From contig JBEIHC010000148.1 of assembly GCA_040381555.1 (NCBI GenBank), forward strand, positions 1 through 5,886: a stretch of 5,886 bases of DNA, written 5' to 3'. The first letter of the stretch is position 1. Each line of letters opens with the position of its first letter. Positions 1 to 5,886 of the stretch are shown here, piece after piece. Under the pieces are notes generated by a model that had not been told where the DNA came from, ran no database searches, and worked only from the letters and a program-made list of their open reading frames with translations. The translations under genes were made by a program, and so were the position numbers. This DNA comes from CANHCC01 sp040381555. Its GTDB lineage: Bacteria; Bacteroidota; Bacteroidia; J057; RFSG01.

Positions 1-2
1 CC

Positions 3-30
3 ATAACTCATAATTCATAACTCATAACTC
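3..30. repeat. Left ATAACTC heptamer array (4 units)
   Basis: Four contiguous 7-bp units are seen: ATAACTC, ATAATTC, ATAACTC, ATAACTC. The order, including the single C-to-T variant in unit 2, is the same as in the first four units of the array at 259-300. With one extra leading C, bases 2-30 form a perfect 29-bp direct repeat with 258-286. The array may extend to the left of the window. No coding function is apparent. Short heptamer arrays of this kind are common in intergenic DNA of some bacteria; their role is unknown. Confidence 0.9.
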
Positions 31-34
31 CTCC

Positions 35-251
35 GCCCGTCTTACCTCGATACGGTGCACAATCTTTCGTGAAAGCTGATTCTTTCTTTCTGCACCTACT
101 CGGTATGACTGATAGGGGTTAGTTATTAGTGGTTAGTGGTTAGTGGTTAGTGGTTAGTTGGTTTCAAAATTTTGCTAGTCATATCGAGTAGGCACTTTAC
201 GCAATTCGAAAATTCTAGAAAGTCATAGTGCCGTATCGAGATAAGACGGGC
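35..251. repeat. Imperfect palindromic element (MITE-like inverted repeat)
   Basis: The outer arms at 35-55 and 231-251 are reverse complements at 20 of 21 positions; the left arm starts GCCCGTCTTACC and the right arm ends AAGACGGGC. A second pair of arms, 92-110 and 177-195, matches at 16 of 19 positions and contains CCTACTCG facing CGAGTAGG. The stretches between outer and inner arms are diverged but still partly alignable, for example CTTTC followed two bases later by GAA on the same side of both. The centre, 111-176, does not pair and holds a GGTTAGT array. There is no open reading frame of useful length inside, so this is not an autonomous transposon. It resembles a miniature inverted-repeat element or a large intergenic palindromic repeat. 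No clean target-site duplication can be defined, because the flanks are themselves repetitive. The inverted repeat is directly visible; the mobile-element interpretation is inference. Confidence 0.7.
117..158. repeat. GGTTAGT heptamer array (6 units) in the palindrome centre
   Basis: Six contiguous 7-bp units occupy the unpaired centre of the palindrome: GGTTAGT, TATTAGT, then four perfect GGTTAGT copies. The last is followed by TGGTTTC, where the period breaks down. Only unit 2 deviates, at two positions. The period equals that of the flanking ATAACTC arrays, but the sequence is different. No open reading frame or known regulatory motif is evident here. Confidence 0.88.
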
Positions 252-258
252 CACACTC

Positions 259-300
259 ATAACTCATAATTCATAACTCATAACTCATAACTCATAATTA
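259..300. repeat. Right ATAACTC heptamer array (6 units)
   Basis: Six contiguous 7-bp units are seen: ATAACTC, ATAATTC, three ATAACTC copies, and a terminal ATAATTA that merges into AT-rich DNA. The first four units repeat exactly the order of the array at 3-30, in the same orientation. The array ends about 17 bp before the proposed -7 promoter box, so it covers where the upstream promoter element and any activator site would lie. A change in unit number could therefore alter promoter context; that effect is inference. Confidence 0.9.
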
Positions 301-316
301 TAATCCAATTATTTCC

Positions 317-324
317 TAACTTTG
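317..324 (+). promoter_or_regulatory. Candidate Bacteroidota -7 promoter box
   Basis: TAACTTTG matches the Bacteroidota primary sigma-factor -7 consensus TAnnTTTG exactly and lies 24 bp before the start codon. Transcription would begin near 330, giving a leader of only about 20 nt. No TTG is present at the expected -33 spacing; that region is AT-rich heptamer sequence and the AT stretch after it. The promoter may be weak, activator-dependent, or a chance match. The leader has no AGGAGG-like ribosome-binding site, which is normal in this phylum. Confidence 0.5.
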
Positions 325-348
325 GACAGCCAATGCAACACCTAAGCC

Positions 349-3300
349 ATGAAACAACTATCATTTTTTTTATTGATAATCGCCTTTTTGTATTCTTGCA
401 CTCCTTCTCATTTAGAGATTGAGTCCAAGAATTTTGAAAAGGAAATTGAATTACAACAAAACCTCGTTTTTCAATTTAACCAAGCTGTAGTAGGGGATAG
501 TATGCTGGGTCAATGGAGCAGTCGAAATTATTTTCGAATTGAGCCTCCAGTAGAGGGTTTGTTTCGTTGGACAGAAACAGATGAATTGGTTTTCTCTCCT
601 GCTGTGCGCTTTGACCCAGCTACAGAATATACGCTCTATCTCACAGATGAAATTCCTCGCGCGGGCAATTTAACCCTAGGTGTTAGCCCTGAACCCATAC
701 CCTTTTCCACTCCTATGCCAATGTTGGTTTCCACAGAAGGATACTGGACACGGGCCGCTGCGGCCACTGAACCTGAATTAAGATTATTGCTCCATTTTAA
801 TTATGCTGTAGATGCGTCTACTCTAAATTCTTTAATTCAAGTAAAATATCTAGACACTAAAATTCCTTTTCAAATTCAACCTCAGTCTGATGCTAATATC
901 GTTCAGCTTTCGTTGCGACATCCTGATTTGAATCCTGCCACTCCTTTGACAGAAATTATTCTGAGCATTCTCCCTGGTCTGACTTGTACGGAAGGTCCAG
1001 GAAAATCATTAAACGAACAGCTGCTAACTATTTCAATTCCGGAAGCATCTTCCCTTTCCATTCTTTCTGTACAAGCAGAAACTACTCCAGAAGGTGGTAT
1101 GGTTAAAGTAATGTGTAATCAGGGAATTTCCCTTGGTGATCAAGGCGAAAAATGGTTTAAAATAAATCCTCCCGTTAATTTTACTCTCGAGGCATTAGAT
1201 TATGGATGTATTCTTTCGGGGAATTTTCAGCCCTATACAGAGTATGAATTAACCGTAAAAGCGGGGCTAATGGGCATGCTCAGTGGAGCCCTCAATTCAG
1301 ATCAAACTTTTACTTTGCAATTTCAAGAATCAGGCCCTATTCTTGAATTTCTATCCAGCTCCGGAATGTATCTCAGTCCTCAATCCTCCGGAAATATTGG
1401 CCTTCGGGTAAAAGGGTTAGAGGAAGTAGAACTTACTGTCGCCCGAATTTATGAAAATAATATTCTTTCCTTTTTGAGAGAAGAATCCTTTGAAGATTAT
1501 TATTATGAGGAAGAATCAGGTTCTTCTGCAAGTGCCAGTCGGGAATGGGCTTATGCCAATACGGAGAATCATGGCGACATCATTCGTACTAAAAAAATTC
1601 CCGTTCGATCCCTTCCGGTTCAGGATGATTATCGATTGCTTAATCCTGGCTTAAATCAACTTCGAAATACAAAAGGCGTGTATTGGGTGAAGGTTAGCTC
1701 CCCGAATGATCGCTGGGTACGAGATGCTAAATTAATTTCTTATTCGGATATTGGTTTAATGGCGAAAGTTTCGGGTCAGGATGTTTGGGTATTTGCTAAT
1801 TCTATTGAAACAGCAGCTCCGGTTGCAGGTGTTACGGTAAGTTTGATTTCCTCCAATAATCAATTTATGGCAAAGGGAATTACCGATGGGAAAGGGGTGG
1901 TCGTATTACGCAATCTGAATCAGACCGCAGCAGGATTTAAACCCAGAATGATTACCGCTGTTTCTGGAAAAGATTTTACCTTTCTAGACTTAGCCTCCAC
2001 TCAAGTTCAAACAGACCGCTGGGAAGATTTAGGTGGCTTGAAAACCAGTAGCTCTGGTTTGATGGGATTTATGTATGGTGATCGGAATTTATATCGACCA
2101 GGGGATACTCTGCATCTTGCAATGCTGCTAAGAGATGCTCAGTTAAATCCCGTCAGTTCCCAGCCTGTGAAAGTGCGCATCCTATTGCCTAATGGAAAAG
2201 AATCGGCCTGGCATAAAGCCATGCCCGGAATTCAAGGACAAAGTTTTTTAAATCTGCCTATACCCTCTGCTGCTATGACCGGAACTTGGCAGGCTGAAAT
2301 GATGACGGGCGATAATCAACTCTTATACACCTATCGTTTTAGTGTGGAAGAATTTACCCCTGATAGAATTTCCGTACAGGTGCAAAGTGGTCAATCTGTT
2401 CTATTTTTAAATGATCAATTAGAAGCTAAAGCTTATGCTGCGTTGTTGTATGGCCCTCCTGCTTCGGGAAAATCCTGGGAGGTGGACATTCAATTTAGAT
2501 ATAAGCCTCTTAAATTTAGCGCTTGGCCTGGATTTCGCTTTAATCCGGATGCACGCCGTAATAGCAGTGACCTGATTCACAGTGAACGCAGAAGTGGAGT
2601 AACAGATGCACAGGGTAATTTTGCATTCGCGTGCCCACTCACAGGTCTCAGTGTGGAAGCAGGTTTAGTAAAAGCCCAAGCGTTTATCTCGGTACTGGAT
2701 GAAACGGGAAGAGCGGTTCATCGCTTGGCAGAATATGAGGTTCGAACCCAATCTTATTTCCCCGGAATTAAATGCGAAGAGAATTGGGTAAGTGCTGGAA
2801 GCCCTGTGCATACTTCACTGGTAGCCGTCAATGCAGAAGGCAAACCTATTCCCGGAAAACTTCAGGTTAAATTAATTCGATATCTGTGGCAAAATGTAGT
2901 AGAGAAAGATTATCGGGGCTATTTTAATTTTATGCCCAGAAGACAGGAAGTATTGGTAAGCGATAAAATTGTACAAACTCAAGCCGCAGCTACAGATTAT
3001 ACTTTTAATTTACCAGCCTCCGGTGAATATGAAGTTCGCGTGTCATTACCCGGCTCATCCGCTTACATTCGATTGCCCCTGTATGCTTGGGCTTGGGGCT
3101 CAACCCGATCGAATTCTTTTCAGGTGAATAAAGAAGGACAAATTCAAATTACTGCCGATAAAACTCAAGGTGTTCCGGGAGATAAAACAAAATTACTATT
3201 CCGTACTCCCTTTCCGGGTAAATTACTTGTAACCCTTGAACGCGATCAGATATTTGAATATCATATCGTTCAAACAGATAATAAAGCGGCTGTATTAGAA

Positions 3301-5748
3301 GTGAATTTAAAACCGGAACATGTTCCCAATGTATTTGTGTCCGCTACTTTAATAAAACCGCTGGATGATGGAGCTATGCCTTTAACTGTCGCTTATGGAT
3401 TTTTAAATCTTAAAGTAGAAAATAAACAAGCGAAATTAAAATTAGAAGTGAGTGCACCCGATAAAATTCGCTCCGGTAAACCCTATCGTTTTATTGTAAA
3501 AGGTCCTCCTAATACAGATATGACCATTGCAGTGGTGGATGAAGGCGTTTTGTTAATGAAAAATTATACCACTCCGGATGCTTACACCTATTTTTATGCC
3601 AGTAGAGCTTTGGAAACGCGTACGCATTCATTATATCCCTTACTGTTTCCAGATCTTAAATTGAGAAAATTAGCTTACGGGGGGGATGGGTATAATTTAG
3701 GCAGAAGGGTTAATCCTTTTCTTATGCCATCCAAAGCTGTAATTGCTGCCTGGAGCGGACCCATTCGTACGAATAGTGCTGGAGAAGCTTCTCTTACGGT
3801 GGATTTACCCGTATATGCAGGTGCAGTGCGAGTAATGGCCAGTGCTTGGAATAAATCTTCTTTCGGCATGACAGAGAAGATTGTTAAAATTGCCGACCCA
3901 ATTGTGATGTCGGTTTCTGCCCCTCCAGCTTTAGCGCCCGGCGATTCTTTTCGAATTCCTCTCATCGTGAGTAAGACAACTGCGGGTACTGCATCCGCTT
4001 TAGTTAGCCTCAATCCGGGTAAAGGAGTAAAAGTCTCGGGCGGCAATGCGCGTAAAGTACAGTTGATACCCAATCGTGAGCAATCAATTTGGTTTACCGT
4101 ATATGCAGAATCTGCAGTGGAAAAAACTACCTTACAAGCTCAGGTAATATGCGGTTCGGAAATAGTAAAAGAAACTATTAATTTATCCATACAGCCTGCT
4201 GCTGCTTATACCGGAGATTTTAAAGAAGGGAAAATTGCCTCAGGATCCGAATATAATTTCCCTTCTTCTAACAGCTTTTATCCAGGAACACTCCGACAAA
4301 CACTTGTAGTTGGAGCCTCTCCATTAGCGGGTGTTGCCAATCATCTTCGGGATGTAATTCAGTATCCCTATGGATGTCTCGAGCAAACTGTTTCCGCTGT
4401 ATTTCCTCAATTATATCTAGCCTCATTAGCTGAAGCATGTGGTGAGAAAACTTCCACCGGACATTCCCGAATGCAGGTTCAGGAAGCTATTCAAAAGCTA
4501 GAAAGAATGCAATTGCATCATGGAGGATTTGCCTATTGGGAATCAGGTACCGAGGTTTCTGAATGGGGTTCCGTTTATGCTTGTCATTTCTTGGTTGAAG
4601 CAGAAAAGGCCGGATTCTCCGTTCGATCAGAGCTCAAACAATCTGCCTTGCAATGGCTCTCAGGACTGGTGCGTAATCGTAAAAGTAGTACCGATGAAAT
4701 GGAAATAGGGGAATCCGGAAAAGCCTTGCGTGTGCCTGCCTTGAGTACCCTTTATGGATTATTTGTACTTTCTTCGGCCGGTAAACCCGATCGTTCTACT
4801 CAGAATTATTATAAAAGTCGAGTATCCGAATTAAACGACCTGAAAAGATCCCTGCTGGCTTCCGCTTATTATTATTCCGGTGATCATACTACCGCCAAAA
4901 GTATTTTACCTGCTACTTATAAGGATGCAGATCCAGGAAAAGAGAGTGGGGGAGAGTTTAATTCTTGGATACGCAATCAGGCTATGGTGCTTTCTGTTTT
5001 CGCCGATATTCGTCCTAATCATGCTTCTACGCTTGCCCTTGCTTCCAAACTTAGTCGAGAACTGGCTCAATCCAAATCCCTCAATACTCAGGAAAAAGGA
5101 ATGGCATTACTCGCATTAGGCAAATATGCTTTCCGGAAAAAATTTGATCCAGTAATTGCCACTATCCAAAATGGAAATCAAACCTATAGCTACGCTTCCT
5201 CCAAACAAGAGTGGATGAAGCTTTCTATAAAAGGCCCATTGACGATAAAAGTGAGTTCAGGAACACTCTACTATAATTTAATTTCCGAAGGGTACCAATC
5301 TCAAGTAGGGGTTGGTAGTATGAATCAAGGATTGGCAGTACAGAGAACTTATCTTAATCGAAATGGCACACCCATTAATCCAACACAGGTGAAGCGAAAT
5401 GACCTAGTGGTGGTGCGCATCTCGGTGAAGAGTGCTGATTCTCGAGTGATTGAAAATGTTGTAATCACCGAATTACTCCCACCGGGATTGGAAGTTGAGA
5501 ATCATCGCATCTCGAGTTTGCCCGATTTTAATCTCAGTCCAGCAGCCTCTCAACCCGACCACCTCGATATTCGCCGGGACAGAATATTTTTCTTTACCAA
5601 TGTTACTGGCACTGAGAAGCATTTTTATTATTTAGCTCGAGCAGTATGGGCCGGGTCTTATCAACTTGGACCTATCAGCGCAGAGAGTATGTATGATGCC
5701 AGTTTAAAATCTGTGAATGGTTCCGGTAAGCTGATTATCAACGAGTAA
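349..5748 (+). CDS. Alpha-2-macroglobulin family lipoprotein, thioester type
   Basis: Predicted membrane-anchored protease trap. In this family, cleavage of an exposed bait segment triggers collapse around the protease and covalent capture through a Cys-Gln thioester. Seen in the sequence: a lipoprotein signal peptide (MKQL, hydrophobic FFLLIIAFLY, lipobox LYSC with Cys17); Ig-like domains with F-N-x-A-V motifs near residues 43 and 150 and a third near 245-330; macroglobulin domains at about 331-570 (SDIGLM at 466-471); an MG2-type domain at about 571-675 (YRPGD at 582-586, VEEFTPDR at 666-673); further beta domains to about 1030; the bait-adjacent region with AVVDEGV at 1061-1067; the A2M core at about 1125-1190 (AWSGP at 1134-1138, DLPVYAG at 1152-1158); the thioester CLEQ at 1343-1346; helical thioester-domain repeats including GGFAYW at 1392-1397; and a C-terminal domain with ELLPPGLE (1708-1715) and MYD (1781-1783). 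The length and complete motif set indicate an intact gene. ATG at 349 is chosen because the signal peptide follows directly. E. coli YfhM is the best-known relative and is linked to penicillin-binding protein 1C; no such partner gene is visible here. Whether it faces the periplasm or the cell surface is not determined. Confidence 0.95.
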   Translation: MKQLSFFLLIIAFLYSCTPSHLEIESKNFEKEIELQQNLVFQFNQAVVGDSMLGQWSSRNYFRIEPPVEGLFRWTETDELVFSPAVRFDPATEYTLYLTDEIPRAGNLTLGVSPEPIPFSTPMPMLVSTEGYWTRAAAATEPELRLLLHFNYAVDASTLNSLIQVKYLDTKIPFQIQPQSDANIVQLSLRHPDLNPATPLTEIILSILPGLTCTEGPGKSLNEQLLTISIPEASSLSILSVQAETTPEGGMVKVMCNQGISLGDQGEKWFKINPPVNFTLEALDYGCILSGNFQPYTEYELTVKAGLMGMLSGALNSDQTFTLQFQESGPILEFLSSSGMYLSPQSSGNIGLRVKGLEEVELTVARIYENNILSFLREESFEDYYYEEESGSSASASREWAYANTENHGDIIRTKKIPVRSLPVQDDYRLLNPGLNQLRNTKGVYWVKVSSPNDRWVRDAKLISYSDIGLMAKVSGQDVWVFANSIETAAPVAGVTVSLISSNNQFMAKGITDGKGVVVLRNLNQTAAGFKPRMITAVSGKDFTFLDLASTQVQTDRWEDLGGLKTSSSGLMGFMYGDRNLYRPGDTLHLAMLLRDAQLNPVSSQPVKVRILLPNGKESAWHKAMPGIQGQSFLNLPIPSAAMTGTWQAEMMTGDNQLLYTYRFSVEEFTPDRISVQVQSGQSVLFLNDQLEAKAYAALLYGPPASGKSWEVDIQFRYKPLKFSAWPGFRFNPDARRNSSDLIHSERRSGVTDAQGNFAFACPLTGLSVEAGLVKAQAFISVLDETGRAVHRLAEYEVRTQSYFPGIKCEENWVSAGSPVHTSLVAVNAEGKPIPGKLQVKLIRYLWQNVVEKDYRGYFNFMPRRQEVLVSDKIVQTQAAATDYTFNLPASGEYEVRVSLPGSSAYIRLPLYAWAWGSTRSNSFQVNKEGQIQITADKTQGVPGDKTKLLFRTPFPGKLLVTLERDQIFEYHIVQTDNKAAVLEVNLKPEHVPNVFVSATLIKPLDDGAMPLTVAYGFLNLKVENKQAKLKLEVSAPDKIRSGKPYRFIVKGPPNTDMTIAVVDEGVLLMKNYTTPDAYTYFYASRALETRTHSLYPLLFPDLKLRKLAYGGDGYNLGRRVNPFLMPSKAVIAAWSGPIRTNSAGEASLTVDLPVYAGAVRVMASAWNKSSFGMTEKIVKIADPIVMSVSAPPALAPGDSFRIPLIVSKTTAGTASALVSLNPGKGVKVSGGNARKVQLIPNREQSIWFTVYAESAVEKTTLQAQVICGSEIVKETINLSIQPAAAYTGDFKEGKIASGSEYNFPSSNSFYPGTLRQTLVVGASPLAGVANHLRDVIQYPYGCLEQTVSAVFPQLYLASLAEACGEKTSTGHSRMQVQEAIQKLERMQLHHGGFAYWESGTEVSEWGSVYACHFLVEAEKAGFSVRSELKQSALQWLSGLVRNRKSSTDEMEIGESGKALRVPALSTLYGLFVLSSAGKPDRSTQNYYKSRVSELNDLKRSLLASAYYYSGDHTTAKSILPATYKDADPGKESGGEFNSWIRNQAMVLSVFADIRPNHASTLALASKLSRELAQSKSLNTQEKGMALLALGKYAFRKKFDPVIATIQNGNQTYSYASSKQEWMKLSIKGPLTIKVSSGTLYYNLISEGYQSQVGVGSMNQGLAVQRTYLNRNGTPINPTQVKRNDLVVVRISVKSADSRVIENVVITELLPPGLEVENHRISSLPDFNLSPAASQPDHLDIRRDRIFFFTNVTGTEKHFYYLARAVWAGSYQLGPISAESMYDASLKSVNGSGKLIINE

Positions 5749-5756
5749 AGAATTCC

Positions 5757-5886
5757 GCTTGGTGCAAGCTTCGCTTGGTGCAAGCTTTGCTTGGTGCAAG
5801 CTTCGGTTGGTGTAAGCTTCGCTTGGTGTAAACTTCGCTTGGTGCAAGCTTCGCTTGGTGCAAGCTCCGCTTGGTGCAAGCTTTGC
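5757..5886. repeat. 16-bp tandem array with internal dyad symmetry (8+ units)
   Basis: Starting 8 bp after the stop codon, eight complete units of consensus GCTTGGTGCAAGCTTC follow without gaps (5757, 5773, 5789, 5805, 5821, 5837, 5853, 5869), and two bases of a ninth reach the window edge. Units 1, 3 and 6 match the consensus. Units 2 and 8 end in T, unit 7 ends CTCC, unit 4 has G at position 2 and T at position 9, and unit 5 has T at position 9 and A at position 12. Each unit reads GCTTG, GTG, CAAGC, TTC, and the two 5-nt arms are exact reverse complements. The array can therefore fold as a series of small hairpins in either register. No T-run follows, so it is not a classical intrinsic terminator, although it could slow polymerase or protect the mRNA 3' end (inference). 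The right end is not seen. Confidence 0.93.

Noticed and set aside
3..300. CRISPR array or telomere-like repeat
   Set aside because: The units are contiguous 7-mers without spacers, and the arrays are short and internal. Neither CRISPR organisation nor a replicon end is supported.
333..422. Alternative ATG at 333 in another frame
   Set aside because: It gives only a 29-codon frame overlapping the A2M start, ending at TGA, with no ribosome-binding site. It is most likely chance.
3675..4073. Minus-strand open frame of 132 codons
   Set aside because: It lies wholly inside the A2M gene, opposite its most conserved core. It has no recognisable domain and its composition follows from the complementary strand.
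4520..4708. Plus-strand open frame of 62 codons
   Set aside because: It is an alternative frame within the thioester-domain coding sequence, with no ribosome-binding site and no family resemblance.
4880..5119. Plus-strand open frame of 79 codons with a hydrophobic stretch
   Set aside because: It is an out-of-frame reading of the A2M gene. The apparent membrane-like segment is a by-product of T-rich codons in another frame.
5661..5879. Minus-strand open frame with a repeated ACTKxSLHQAKL-like peptide
   Set aside because: The periodic peptide is a translation of the 16-bp array: 48 bp gives a 16-residue period. The rest runs antisense into the end of the A2M gene. There is no independent evidence for expression.
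5757..5886. Intrinsic terminator
   Set aside because: The hairpin stems are only 5 bp and none is followed by a T-run, so no standard terminator can be called, although the array might affect transcription.

Overview
The window holds one large protein-coding gene (349-5748, plus strand) with repeat-rich non-coding DNA on both sides. The gene encodes a 1799-residue bacterial alpha-2-macroglobulin (A2M) lipoprotein. It has an N-terminal lipobox, several macroglobulin/Ig-like beta domains, the conserved A2M core, an intact CLEQ thioester motif, an alpha-helical thioester domain and the usual C-terminal macroglobulin domain. The predicted role is a membrane-anchored, suicide-type inhibitor that traps foreign proteases in the periplasm or at the cell surface.

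Several things suggest Bacteroidota: the moderate-to-low GC content, the lack of a Shine-Dalgarno sequence before the start codon, a perfect TAnnTTTG -7 box (TAACTTTG, 317-324) just upstream, and the protein's overall style. No finer taxonomic placement can be supported from the sequence.

Layout: bases 1-348 contain no gene. They hold a 217-bp imperfect palindrome (35-251) with 21-bp outer inverted arms matching at 20 of 21 positions and a second, inner pair of arms. The centre of the palindrome carries an array of GGTTAGT heptamers (117-158). Outside it lie two same-orientation arrays of a different heptamer, ATAACTC (3-30 and 259-300), which share a perfect 29-bp direct repeat. The right-hand heptamer array ends about 17 bases before the proposed -7 box. 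The gene follows with a short leader. After its stop codon, bases 5757-5886 are filled by eight complete tandem copies of a 16-bp unit, GCTTGGTGCAAGCTTC, running off the window edge. Each unit is built as arm, 3-nt spacer, complementary arm, 3-nt spacer, so the array is a regular chain of potential small hairpins.

No second gene can be supported, so no operon partner is visible. The penicillin-binding protein 1C gene often found beside bacterial A2M genes would have to lie beyond the window. The gene itself looks ordinary for its family. The non-coding structure around it is the less explained part: a MITE-like palindrome nested in heptamer arrays on one side and a dyad-symmetric 16-bp array on the other.
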